A stretch of DNA of 34,313 nt from Bacillota bacterium (lineage in GTDB: Bacteria; Bacillota; Clostridia; Tissierellales; Peptoniphilaceae): the NCBI GenBank assembly GCA_030532225.1, contig JAUNLQ010000014.1, positions 1 to 34,313 on the forward strand, given 5' to 3'. Shown one piece after another: positions 6,649 to 14,653 of this stretch (position 1 is its first letter; each line of letters opens with the position of its first letter). The notes under the pieces were generated by a model. The model was given only the letters and a program-made list of their open reading frames with translations. It was not told the origin of the DNA and ran no database searches. A program made the translations under genes and the position numbers.

Positions 6649-7425
6649 TTACCTTTCAGCAAAATAGGGATTAATAATATTACCATTTGCAGTTTCTTCA
6701 ATTCTTACATCTATCTTATACAAAACTCTAATAAGGTCTTCATTTATAACCTGGCTTGGCTTGCCATAAGCTGCAACATAGCCCTTATCCAAGGCCAAAA
6801 CACTATCAGCAAAGCTAATAGAATGTTGGGGGTTGTGAGTTGACATTAAGACTGAATAACCTTGGTCTGCAAGTTTTCTAATTTCTTTCATTATTCTGAA
6901 TTGGTTGCCATAGTCTAAGGCAGAAGTAGGTTCATCCATAATAAAGACCTTAGAATTTTGGGCAATAGCTCTAGCAATTAGGGTAAGCTGTTGTTCCCCT
7001 CCACTAAGCTTGGCAAAATTTCTATAGGCCAAATCCTCTATACCAACTTGTTCCAAGGCCTTGTAGGCTCTGTCAATATGTTCTTGTCTAGGCATTTGGA
7101 AAATCGACAGCTCTCTATTTAGGCCCATAAGAACCATATTCATAACACTATAAGCAAAACTTGGCTTGTGGATCTGTGGAATATAGGCTATGTGAGCTGC
7201 TAATTCTTTGGCAGAAAATTCTCTAATACTTGTACCATCAATAAGAATTTGTCCTTGATAATCATCTAAAATCCCTAAAATACAAGAAAAAAGAGTACTT
7301 TTCCCAGCTCCATTACAGCCTAAAACAGACATAAACTCTCCATCTTTCAGAACAAAATTTATATCTTCCAAAACTCTCTTCCTATTATTATAAGCAAAAG
7401 CCAGGTTTTTAACCTCTATGGTCAT
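6649..7425 (-). CDS. Iron/siderophore-type ABC transporter ATPase (FecE/FepC family)
   Basis: 258 residues, full length. Walker A is GCNGAGKST (about 36-44), the signature is LSGGEQQLTLIARAIAQ, Walker B is VFIMDEPTSALD and the switch histidine is in MSTHNPQHS. It would power the FecCD-type permease encoded immediately upstream; its ATG overlaps the permease stop by four bases. The C-terminal region after the switch histidine, with VLALDKGYVAAYGKPSQVI, is normal for FecE/BtuD-like ATPases. Together with the lipoprotein it makes a complete importer for an iron chelate, haem or cobalamin. Confidence 0.95.
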   Translation of the reverse strand: MTIEVKNLAFAYNNRKRVLEDINFVLKDGEFMSVLGCNGAGKSTLFSCILGILDDYQGQILIDGTSIREFSAKELAAHIAYIPQIHKPSFAYSVMNMVLMGLNRELSIFQMPRQEHIDRAYKALEQVGIEDLAYRNFAKLSGGEQQLTLIARAIAQNSKVFIMDEPTSALDYGNQFRIMKEIRKLADQGYSVLMSTHNPQHSISFADSVLALDKGYVAAYGKPSQVINEDLIRVLYKIDVRIEETANGNIINPYFAER

Positions 7426-8459
7426 GGTCTACCTCCCTTGCCAGCCATTAAATACAAGAAAAATGGTGCCCCTACAAAGGCAGTAAGAATACCAATAGGT
7501 ATTTCAGTTGCCAACAAGTTTCTGGAAATATCATCAACAAGAAGAAGAAAAATAGCCCCAAAAACCATAGAAGTAGGAACCAAATATCTGTTGTCATTGC
7601 CTACAAGCTTACGACTAAGATGGGGAATAACTAGACCTACCCAGCCTATCATCCCACTTACAGAAACGCTGGCAGCAGTTACAAAAGTAGCTCCCAAAAT
7701 CACCACAAGTCTTAGTCTACTAATATTAACCCCAAGACTTCTAGCCTCATCTTCCCCAAGGGTCAAAATGTTCATCTTCCACCTACTAACTAAAATAGGA
7801 AGACTGCCTAAAAACATAGGCACAAGAACGAACTTTACATTGGCCATCCTAGTACCAGACAGACTTCCCATTAACCAATAAGTAATAGCAGGAAGCTGGT
7901 TAGTAGGATCAGCAACTAACTTAACAAAAGAAGTAGCAGCAGAAAAAAGAGAGCCAATCATAATGCCAGCAAGCAAAATATTTACGATTTGGTTTCCCCT
8001 AGTCCTAGTCCCGACTAAGTAGACCAATATAATAGAAAGAAGACTAGCCCCAAAGGCCAAAACAATAATAAGAGCCGAAGACAAGCCTAACAAAATTCCT
8101 AAAGCTGCCCCGAAACAAGCTCCAGAAGAAGCCCCTAAAATATCAGGAGCCGCCATAGGATTTTGGAAAACACTTTGATAAGCAGTTCCAGCCAAGGCCA
8201 AAGAAGACCCAACCAAACAAGCCATAATAACCCTAGGTAGCCTAACATTAATAACAGAAATAGCCATGTTAGCCGTCCAGCTTTCCTTAATAGGAAAAAT
8301 CTGCCCTAAAAGAATTCTAATAGTTTCATTAGCAGGCACTCCATACCTACCTAAAAGAAGAGAAATAAAAATAGCAAAAAAAAGAATAAGGACTAAAATA
8401 CCCAGAATTTTTCTAGGTCTTTTGTCATCAAAAAAATCATTTTCTTTTAATCTACTCAT
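7422..8459 (-). CDS. FecCD-family ABC transporter permease
   Basis: 345 residues with about ten hydrophobic segments, full length for the BtuC/FecD family. Family landmarks are visible: NVRLPRVIMACLVGSSLALAGTAYQSVFQNPMAAPDILGASSGACFGAALG near residue 75-125, ILLAGIMIGSLFSA, and the C-terminal GWVGLVIPHLSRKLVG and PIGILTAFVGAPFFLYLM, which couple to the ATPase. The longest frame begins at a TTG at 8486, but AAAGGAG lies inside that extension, so the ATG at 8459 is the better start. It is the first gene of the operon and presumably homodimerises in the membrane. Confidence 0.95.
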   Translation of the reverse strand: MSRLKENDFFDDKRPRKILGILVLILFFAIFISLLLGRYGVPANETIRILLGQIFPIKESWTANMAISVINVRLPRVIMACLVGSSLALAGTAYQSVFQNPMAAPDILGASSGACFGAALGILLGLSSALIIVLAFGASLLSIILVYLVGTRTRGNQIVNILLAGIMIGSLFSAATSFVKLVADPTNQLPAITYWLMGSLSGTRMANVKFVLVPMFLGSLPILVSRWKMNILTLGEDEARSLGVNISRLRLVVILGATFVTAASVSVSGMIGWVGLVIPHLSRKLVGNDNRYLVPTSMVFGAIFLLLVDDISRNLLATEIPIGILTAFVGAPFFLYLMAGKGGRP

Positions 8460-8555
8460 TAATACTCTAACTCCTTTTAAAAACAAAAATCATAAAACTA
8501 AGGCAAAAAATTAGCCAAAAATAGATGAAATAAAATCACCACAAATAATGTAACC

Positions 8556-8598
8556 ATTATATAATGGCTGTTTTGGTCTGTCAATGACAATGATATTT
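8556..8598 (-). promoter_or_regulatory. Consensus promoter of the iron-uptake operon with Fur-like motif
   Basis: On the minus strand TTGACA (8584-8579) and TATAAT (8561-8556) are separated by exactly 17 bases, both perfect consensus. The -10 lies in the 14-bp palindrome CCATTATATAATGG (8554-8567). Abutting and overlapping the -35 is the tandem hexamer AATGACAATGATATTT (8583-8598), which resembles part of a Fur box built from GATAAT-like units. A perfect promoter of this kind normally needs a repressor, and iron repression fits the genes. Confidence 0.7.
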
Positions 8599-8753
8599 AA
8601 AAACTTATACAATAAATAAAAGATATTAAAATAAAAACAACTGATAAATAAAATACAAAACAAAAAATATTTTCAGAAAAACATCCATGTGTGTAAAAAC
8701 ATTTTTTATGGATATATATATACTGACTTAACTACAAGAATTATTATCAATAA

Positions 8754-8772
8754 TAACACTAGCCTAGTGTTA
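8754..8772. promoter_or_regulatory. 19-bp perfect palindrome upstream of the catalase gene
   Basis: TAACACTAGCCTAGTGTTA is a perfect dyad around the central C at 8763. It lies 276 bases before the catalase ATG and about 300 bases before the divergent permease. The core CTAGCCTAG resembles the TTAGSCTAA centre of DtxR/IdeR-type metal-regulator boxes. No U-tract follows on either strand, so a terminator is unlikely. It is a candidate operator for metal- or peroxide-responsive control of the catalase. Confidence 0.5.
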
Positions 8773-9047
8773 ATTATAAATTATTGTATGTTTTATCTTC
8801 ACTTCAATTCTACAAAAGTTTGTAATAACAAAGAATCCTATTAAAACTTAAACTTAAATTAGACTACAAAATTTTTACAAATACAATTAAATACAAGGAC
8901 AAGTTTAATTCCTAAAAAACTTATTACACCAGACTAAAGTATTCTAAAAAAATAGGAAAAAATTACAAAGAAAAACAGAAATTGAATACAGATAAAACAA
9001 ATACAATAGCCCAAGGAATTAAACTTAATAGACGAAAGGAGACAAAT

Positions 9048-10763
9048 ATGCAAGAGAAAAAAGACAACATGAACCCAATGGCAAAAAACGGCCTAGGAGA
9101 CAACCTTCCAAGTAAAAACAATGTAAAAGGAGACAATCCGAAAATCACAAGAGCATCAGGAGCTCCAGTAGAAAACAACCAAGACACAATGACTGCAGGA
9201 GTTAGAGGACCAGCTATCTTTGAAGACACATGGCTATTTGAAAAACATGCCCACTTCAACAGAGAAGTAATCCCAGAAAGAAGAATGCACGCAAAAGGAT
9301 CAGGAGCCTTCGGAACTTTCAAAGTAACTAATGACATAACAAAATACACAAAAGCAAAAATCTTCTCAGAAGTAGGAAAAGAAACAGAAATGTTCGCCAG
9401 ATTCTCTACAGTTGCAGGAGAAAGAGGAGCAGCAGATGCAGAAAGAGACATTAGAGGTTTCGCACTGAAGTTCTATACAGAAGACGGAAACTGGGACCTA
9501 GTAGGAAACAACACACCAGTATTCTTCTTCAGAGACCCAATGAAGTTTATAGACCTTAACCATGCAGTAAAAAGAGACCCAAGAACTAACATGAGAAGCC
9601 CTAACACAAACTGGGACTTCTGGTCATCCCTACCTGAAGCCCTACTTCAAGTAACAATAACCATGAGTGACAGAGGAATTCCATCATCCTTTAGATATAT
9701 GCATGGATTTGGATCCCATACCTACTCCTTAATTAACGCAGACAACGAAAGAGTGTGGGTAAAATTCCACTTCAGATCCCTTCAAGGTATCCAAAACTTC
9801 ACAGACCAAGAAGCAGGAAAAGTAGTAGGAATGGATAGAGAATCTCACCAAAGAGACCTGTATGAAGCCATAGAAAAAGGCATGTTCCCAAAATGGAAGA
9901 TGTATATCCAAGTAATGACAGAAGACCAAGCCAGACAAATGGAAAACAACCCATTTGACCTAACAAAAATGTGGCTGAAAAAAGACTTCCCATTTATCGA
10001 AGTTGGAGAATTTGAACTAAACAGAAACCCAGACAACTACTTCCAAGACGTAGAACAAGCAGCCTTTAACCCTGGCCAAAACGTACCAGGAATTGGCTTC
10101 TCTCCAGATAGAATGTTACAAGCAAGAATAGTAACCTACGGAGATGCCCAAAGATACAGACTAGGCGTAAACCACCACCAAATTCCAGTAAACTCGCCAA
10201 GGGGCATGAACAAAAATGACTACCACCCATGGCACAGAGACGGAATGATGAGAGTAGATGGCAACATGGGATCAGAAAACCACTACGAACCTAACTCCTA
10301 TGGCAACTGGATGGAAGATCCAAGAGGCTATGAACCGAAACAAGACGGCGGTGACGTTTATAGATATGACTATAGACAAGACGACCATGACTACTTCACC
10401 CAACCAGGAATGTTATACAGGGCAATGACAGAAGACCAAAAACAAGTCCTAGTAGAAAACACAGCTAGAAACATGGGCGACTCAACCCTACAAATCAAAC
10501 ACAGACACATAGCCAACTGCTATATGGCAGACGAAGACTATGGAAAGAGACTAGCCCAAGCCTTGAACATTAACATCGAAGACGTAGACCTTGAAACAGC
10601 AAAAATCAGAGACTCAAGACAAGGCAACTACAAGGCCAACAACATGCACCCAGAATTAGACCAACCATCAGAAAATATGGCAATGAAGGATTGGGAAGAA
10701 ATCCCTACAAACTATGATCCAAAATCCTTTATAGATCCAATGGACGACCCATATTTACTATAA
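9048..10763 (+). CDS. katA: Monofunctional haem catalase
   Basis: 571 residues; decomposes hydrogen peroxide in the cytoplasm. The distal catalytic histidine is in [13 protein letters not shown] (His81), the catalytic asparagine in [15 protein letters not shown] (Asn154), and the proximal haem tyrosine in [14 protein letters not shown] (Tyr364, with Arg360). The frame is open from 8982, but AAAGGAG at 9035-9041 precedes the ATG at 9048, so the 22-residue extension is rejected. It is longer than typical small-subunit catalases (about 480-500), with a polar 40-residue N-terminus and a longer C-terminal tail but no flavodoxin-like domain. It is the only plus-strand gene in the first 24 kb, divergent from the iron/haem-type uptake operon. 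Codon choice, rich in AAC, GAC and GGA, differs from its neighbours and suggests strong expression or transfer. Confidence 0.96.
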   Translation: MQEKKDNMNPMAKNGLGDNLPSKNNVKGDNPKITRASGAPVENNQDTMTAGVRGPAIFEDTWLFEKHAHFNREVIPERRMHAKGSGAFGTFKVTNDITKYTKAKIFSEVGKETEMFARFSTVAGERGAADAERDIRGFALKFYTEDGNWDLVGNNTPVFFFRDPMKFIDLNHAVKRDPRTNMRSPNTNWDFWSSLPEALLQVTITMSDRGIPSSFRYMHGFGSHTYSLINADNERVWVKFHFRSLQGIQNFTDQEAGKVVGMDRESHQRDLYEAIEKGMFPKWKMYIQVMTEDQARQMENNPFDLTKMWLKKDFPFIEVGEFELNRNPDNYFQDVEQAAFNPGQNVPGIGFSPDRMLQARIVTYGDAQRYRLGVNHHQIPVNSPRGMNKNDYHPWHRDGMMRVDGNMGSENHYEPNSYGNWMEDPRGYEPKQDGGDVYRYDYRQDDHDYFTQPGMLYRAMTEDQKQVLVENTARNMGDSTLQIKHRHIANCYMADEDYGKRLAQALNINIEDVDLETAKIRDSRQGNYKANNMHPELDQPSENMAMKDWEEIPTNYDPKSFIDPMDDPYLL

Positions 10764-10780
10764 TAAAAAATTATTTCCAA

Positions 10781-10808
10781 GCCACCAGCCTAAAAACTGG
10801 TGGTTTTT
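10781..10808 (+). terminator. Catalase terminator
   Basis: The stem CCACCAG (10782-10788) / CTGGTGG (10797-10803) with an eight-base loop is followed by five T on the plus strand, 18 bases after the catalase stop. Confidence 0.88.
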
Positions 10809-10833
10809 CATTTGCAAAAACTTAAAGAAAAAA

Positions 10834-10874
10834 CAAAAATAGAACCTGGAAAACTTTCCAAAGTCCTATTTTTG
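10834..10874 (-). terminator. Terminator at the end of the pilin gene cluster
   Basis: CAAAAATAG (10834-10842) pairs with CTATTTTTG (10866-10874), with inner GGAAA/TTTCC pairing, and a T-rich run follows on the minus strand. It lies a few bases after the basal pilin stop and faces the catalase terminator. Confidence 0.8.
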
Positions 10875-10878
10875 TAGA

Positions 10879-12258
10879 TTATGCATTTTTCTCCTCGTGT
10901 ACAAAATAATTTCCTAAGAAAACCATAGCCATACCAACAATAGACATAATTATAATAGTAATATCTCCAGTTTTTGGTATCTGACCAGATAATGGTAAAT
11001 TAGGCCTTTTATTTAGATTTAAAGGTGGATTTTCCTTATAAATTATTGTAAAAGGTTCCTCTGGCGGTTCCCCTGGTGGATTTCCAGGAGGCTCATCAGG
11101 CGGATTTCCTGGCGGCTCATCTGGTGGTTGGTCTGGCGGATTTTCAGGTGGCTCATCTGGTGGATTATCAGGAATATTTTCTATAATCATCAGCTTAGTT
11201 TCTGAACCCTGACCAATTTCAAATTTCATGGCTTCAGTTAATAGCTTGTAGCCACTAGGAGGGCTTATTTCTATAAGATAATAAGTTCCATAAGGCAGTC
11301 CACTAACAGAAAATCTTCCCTCTTCATCAGAAACTAGAATGATTTCATTGCCATCCTTGTCCATAGCAGCCTTAAAATCATTTCCGTCCTTTATAACAAC
11401 TTTGAACTTGGCATTTTTTAGGGCCATATTAGTTTGTCCATCAATTTTTTTAAAATTAAAAGCTCCACCTGGCTTATTAATAATTGTTTTCTCAGTACTT
11501 CCATTGGCAACCACAACAAAAACAGTGTCCCTATTTTCTATAGTGTAGCCACTAAGAGCCTTTATCTCCCTAAAAACATAGTCTCCAGCAGGCAAGTTAT
11601 TAACAACAATTTTTCCTTCATTATTAGTATAAAGATCCATTACTTGGCCATCTAGATCATAGCTATACTCTTCTCCACTTTTAGCTATATTAACAGCCAA
11701 AAGCTCATTAGTGTCATTCAGTGGATGATCTGTAGCAAAATACAATCTAAAGCCAACATTAGCTAAAGGCTTGCCCTTGTCGTCAGTCTTAAGAAGAATA
11801 ATCTTTCCTACTTGGTCTTCAGAAAACTTTGGTTGAATAATTAAATCCTTATCCTTAAGCCAAAAGCCATGAAAGGCCCTTAAAGTTTCTTCTGAACTTA
11901 ACTCTAAGACTTCATAGCCAACATAATAACCTGGTTCAAGTTCGGCTATCAAATCACCATTTTCTCCCTTTGTAAATTCTATTTCCAAAGGACTTTCAAG
12001 TTTTTCTTCAAGTTTATTTGCATTATAGGTTTTCTTTAAGTCTTCTAAAAGCTTATTAGCATCTTCAGTAGAAGAAGCTTCTAGCATCTGGTCATATTTC
12101 CATAGCACTATCTTTCTTGAAAGAACATTAAGATTTTCCTTTTGTTGGAATTTTACTTCATAAGTATTTTCTTCAGCAAATACTGAAAAAGGATTGGCCA
12201 AAGAAAACAACACTATGGTCAGTAAAATAAATATTAAATTTTTTGTCCTTGTTTTCAT
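10879..12258 (-). CDS. Basal/anchor pilin with proline-rich tail and IPKTG sorting signal
   Basis: 459 residues. Signal peptide (1-28), a unique N-terminal domain (about 30-145), then two SpaA/Cna-B-type domains: KIILLKTDDKGKPLANVGFRL to GDYVFREIKALSGY, and GAFNFKKIDGQTNMALKNAKF to GTYYLIEISPPSGY. Lysines at the start and glutamates near the end of each are placed for isopeptide bonds. Residues 364-402 are a PPDEPPxNPP repeat, then IPKTG at 427, a hydrophobic segment and a charged tail. Basal pilins such as FctB and GBS150 have this order with a proline-rich stalk before the sorting signal, so it probably anchors the pilus to the wall. It is the last gene of the tip - major - base set. No YPKN motif is seen, consistent with a non-polymerising subunit. 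Confidence 0.88.
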   Translation of the reverse strand: MKTRTKNLIFILLTIVLFSLANPFSVFAEENTYEVKFQQKENLNVLSRKIVLWKYDQMLEASSTEDANKLLEDLKKTYNANKLEEKLESPLEIEFTKGENGDLIAELEPGYYVGYEVLELSSEETLRAFHGFWLKDKDLIIQPKFSEDQVGKIILLKTDDKGKPLANVGFRLYFATDHPLNDTNELLAVNIAKSGEEYSYDLDGQVMDLYTNNEGKIVVNNLPAGDYVFREIKALSGYTIENRDTVFVVVANGSTEKTIINKPGGAFNFKKIDGQTNMALKNAKFKVVIKDGNDFKAAMDKDGNEIILVSDEEGRFSVSGLPYGTYYLIEISPPSGYKLLTEAMKFEIGQGSETKLMIIENIPDNPPDEPPENPPDQPPDEPPGNPPDEPPGNPPGEPPEEPFTIIYKENPPLNLNKRPNLPLSGQIPKTGDITIIIMSIVGMAMVFLGNYFVHEEKNA

Positions 12259-12292
12259 TAAGACCCTTCCCCTTGTTTAATAATTTATGTAA

Positions 12293-12311
12293 GGAAAGGC
12301 AGAGCCTTTCC
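12293..12311 (-). promoter_or_regulatory. Intergenic hairpin after the major pilin gene, no U-tract
   Basis: GGAAAGGC (12293-12300) and GCCTTTCC (12304-12311) form a perfect eight-base stem with a three-base loop, starting 11 bases after the major pilin stop on the minus strand. The sequence beyond is CATAAATTATTAAAC, not a T-run, so complete termination is unlikely. A partial terminator or mRNA-stabilising 3' structure would give more major pilin than basal pilin. Confidence 0.6.
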
Positions 12312-12322
12312 CTTAGAGATTT

Positions 12323-14521
12323 TTATTCTTCGTCTTCGTCGTCTTCTCTAGACTTCTTAAGAGCATAACCAGCTCCACCCATTAAGCTAAGACCACCAAC
12401 AGTAAAGATTATAGTACCAATACCACCAGTTTGTGGGATAGTTACTTTTTTGTTCTTAACTTGTTGGCCGTAGCCACTATTTACATCATTAGCGTCATAT
12501 TGAAGTTCTGTATTTGTACCTTCATAAGTTCCTTCTCCAACTGTAAATTCAACTGGACCTGTTAACTTTGCAAATCCATCTGGAGCTTTTTTCTCTTCTA
12601 GATAGTAAGTTCCATAAGCTAAACCAGTAATCTCGAATCTACCTTGAGAGTCTGATACTAGAACAACTGCTCCTTCTGGTACATTACCTTCTGTAGTTTT
12701 AGCTTCCCATTTATATTTCTTTGCAGCTTCCTTAAATGCCTTATTATAAGCTACTTGAGCGTTATCAATTTCATCTTTTAAAGTTTTTTTGGCTGCTTCA
12801 AATTCTTCATCAGTTTCAGATTCAGATTTTACTCTTTCGTTATACGCTTTTAAAGCATTGTCTAAAGCTGTTTTTGTTGCTTCTAAATCTATGTTTGCTG
12901 CTGTTTCTTCAGTCGATGATTTAGCTACTAGATATTTTGCAGTATCATCTTTACCATCTCTAATATAGAATTCTGCTCCTGCTAGTCTTTCTAAGTCAGT
13001 TGCACTTGCATCTTTATCGTTAGTTTTTACAAACTTCTTACCACCAGTTACAACCTTTGGTTCAGTTGGATCTAATGGTTTTGGATTTTCATTATCTTTT
13101 ATATTTTTAATGCTTACAGTTCCTTGTGTATTATTTACAGTATATTCTGGATTATATCCAACAACAATTTCTTTTACATAATATTTCTTATCATTATCTA
13201 AACCAGTAAAAATATGATCGTAAGGTGCTTCAGTCTTAACTACAGAGTCTACTACTTTGTCTTCATCAGCAGTTAGTCCCTTTTCATATAGATAATATTT
13301 TACTACAACGCCAGCTGAAACGTCAGTATTTGCTCCATCTGCCCAATATTTATTTACTGAAATTTGTTGTTCTTTTGGTGTAATCTCATTTTCTCTAGGA
13401 TCATTAAATTCCATAGGAGTGTTGTTATAATTAAATATAATGTTATTTAGGTCTGGATTATCAACTACTGCTTCTTCATTTACTGTTGCTGAATATGTTA
13501 ATTTAAATTCTACTTCTGCGTTTTCAGCCTTTCCTTTCAAATATTCAAGACCTTCTGCAGTTAATTCTAATACAAATCCAGATTTATTTTGGCTTAATTT
13601 ATAATAATTTGTTGCAAAAGCTTCCCCACCTAGGGTAATAACTAAATTTTTATCAAATGTAAGACCCTTGGTCATTGTATCTTCCCATCTAACTGTTTTA
13701 TAATCAGATTTTGCTGGGATCTTTGTGATAACTTCATAAGGAATTACTCTTCCAATTTCAGCAGTTACTTTTTGTTTTTCTGCTTGGTATTTTTTATAAT
13801 CAGCGCCAATAGCAGCCTTTTCTTCTTCAGTTAAATTTTCGTAGAAATCAGGGTTTTCTTGTGCTTGTCTTTTTGCAAAGTTCTTGTCAATTTCTGGCTT
13901 ATCTTCTATATTCTTTGGATAAATATTTAATGCTGTAGTTTCATCATAATATCCAGTTCCGTCAGGAAGTCCTGCTGGAAGTTCTAGGGTGAATGGTACA
14001 GCCTTAGCACCTGTAAGGGTTTCTCCTTCATCTCCTATATAAGTTGAATTAACTTTATCTTCTACTATTCTATAAGTTCCATTTTCTAGGATAACTTCGG
14101 CAACACCATCTTCACCTTCAACAGTATTTGTAAGAACAAAGTCTTGTTCTTTTATTTTAACTAATTGATAGTATGTTTGATCTTCTAAGTCGCCTGATTT
14201 TAAATCATGATCTTTTATTAGTTGTGAACCTTGTGTATATTCTGTTGTGTCAGTTACACCTTCTGGTCTAACTTTATAGATTCTAAATGCTACTCCATTA
14301 ATAAATTGGGCATTTGTTCCAAAATCTTCAGCTTTAAGTCCACTTCCATCGTGTTCTTTTGGCCAAATATCCTTATTTAGTTCTTCGTTACTCATAAGTA
14401 CTTTATGAATTTTTACTTTTGTTGTTTGTGCTTCTTCAGCATAGGCTGTTATTGGAGCAAAGGCTCCTACTAGCATTACTAGGGCTAGTACAAAGGATAT
14501 AATTCTTTTACTTGCTTGCAT
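12323..14521 (-). CDS. Major pilin subunit (SpaA-type, isopeptide-forming) with IPQTG sorting signal
   Basis: 732 residues. Signal peptide (1-28, ending AYAEE) and an N-terminal domain carrying the pilin motif ALNIYPKNIEDKPEIDKNF; Lys203 in YPKN is the expected polymerisation lysine. A middle domain (about 210-380) of the fimbrial isopeptide-formation type follows, with a Cna-B-like domain from about 385 and a C-terminal SpaA domain from about 490. The E-box is GTYYLEEKKAPDGF (Glu642). The C-terminal SpaA domain is split by a 58-residue heptad-rich helical insertion (545-602). The end is IPQTGG (695), a hydrophobic segment and a KKSREDDEDEE tail. Sortase C would join the threonine of IPQTG to Lys203 of the next subunit. 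AAGGAGAAG precedes the ATG. Confidence 0.93.
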   Translation of the reverse strand: MQASKRIISFVLALVMLVGAFAPITAYAEEAQTTKVKIHKVLMSNEELNKDIWPKEHDGSGLKAEDFGTNAQFINGVAFRIYKVRPEGVTDTTEYTQGSQLIKDHDLKSGDLEDQTYYQLVKIKEQDFVLTNTVEGEDGVAEVILENGTYRIVEDKVNSTYIGDEGETLTGAKAVPFTLELPAGLPDGTGYYDETTALNIYPKNIEDKPEIDKNFAKRQAQENPDFYENLTEEEKAAIGADYKKYQAEKQKVTAEIGRVIPYEVITKIPAKSDYKTVRWEDTMTKGLTFDKNLVITLGGEAFATNYYKLSQNKSGFVLELTAEGLEYLKGKAENAEVEFKLTYSATVNEEAVVDNPDLNNIIFNYNNTPMEFNDPRENEITPKEQQISVNKYWADGANTDVSAGVVVKYYLYEKGLTADEDKVVDSVVKTEAPYDHIFTGLDNDKKYYVKEIVVGYNPEYTVNNTQGTVSIKNIKDNENPKPLDPTEPKVVTGGKKFVKTNDKDASATDLERLAGAEFYIRDGKDDTAKYLVAKSSTEETAANIDLEATKTALDNALKAYNERVKSESETDEEFEAAKKTLKDEIDNAQVAYNKAFKEAAKKYKWEAKTTEGNVPEGAVVLVSDSQGRFEITGLAYGTYYLEEKKAPDGFAKLTGPVEFTVGEGTYEGTNTELQYDANDVNSGYGQQVKNKKVTIPQTGGIGTIIFTVGGLSLMGGAGYALKKSREDDEDEE

Positions 14522-14588
14522 TTTTTCTTCTCCTTCTTTTTATTCTTACTTTTTTCCTATTTGCTTTTCTTATTTTTATATATGATAT

Positions 14589-14606
14589 CCTTAGTTCCTA
14601 CTAAGG
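14589..14606 (-). promoter_or_regulatory. Hairpin in the leader of the major pilin gene
   Basis: CCTTAGT (14589-14595) and ACTAAGG (14600-14606) form a perfect seven-base stem with a four-base loop, 68 bases before the major pilin ATG. A purine-rich, unstructured leader follows on the minus strand. It may be a processing or stability element at the 5' end of a separate major pilin mRNA. Confidence 0.4.
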
Positions 14607-14623
14607 TTTATCTGGGTTTGTTA

Positions 14624-14648
14624 GGGGGATGGAAGTCCTCTATCCCCC
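14624..14648 (-). promoter_or_regulatory. GC-rich hairpin directly after the tip adhesin gene, no U-tract
   Basis: GGGGGAT (14624-14630) pairs with ATCCCCC (14642-14648), unusually GC-rich for this DNA, five bases after the tip adhesin stop. The minus strand continues CTAACAAACCC without a T-run. A partial termination point or RNA processing/stability structure separating the 8.8-kb tip gene from the pilins is likely. Confidence 0.55.
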
Positions 14649-14653
14649 ATAAT

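Larger units (their letters stand above)
8460..9047. other. Divergent regulatory region between iron uptake and catalase
   Basis: About 590 bases without a gene. The left part holds the iron-operon promoter and Fur-like motif, and the middle holds the 19-bp palindrome. Around 8,689-8,714 ATCCAT and ATGGAT flank a weak hairpin. I find no convincing catalase promoter, although AT-rich -10-like sequences follow the palindrome. From about 8,780 to 9,030 I see nothing definable apart from the catalase ribosome binding site. Confidence 0.5.

Noticed and set aside
8554..8567. CCATTATATAATGG as a terminator
   Set aside because: It contains the -10 of a perfect promoter and no T-run follows.
8982..9047. 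22-residue N-terminal extension of catalase
   Set aside because: AAAGGAG lies inside the extension, correctly spaced for the ATG at 9048, and the extension has no ribosome binding site.
8963..10036. Several open frames antisense to the catalase gene
   Set aside because: They arise from the strong codon bias of the catalase gene; no ribosome binding sites or protein-like features.
11055..11171. Repetitive DNA resembling a short CRISPR-like or microsatellite array
   Set aside because: It is in frame and encodes the proline-rich stalk of the basal pilin; no spacers.
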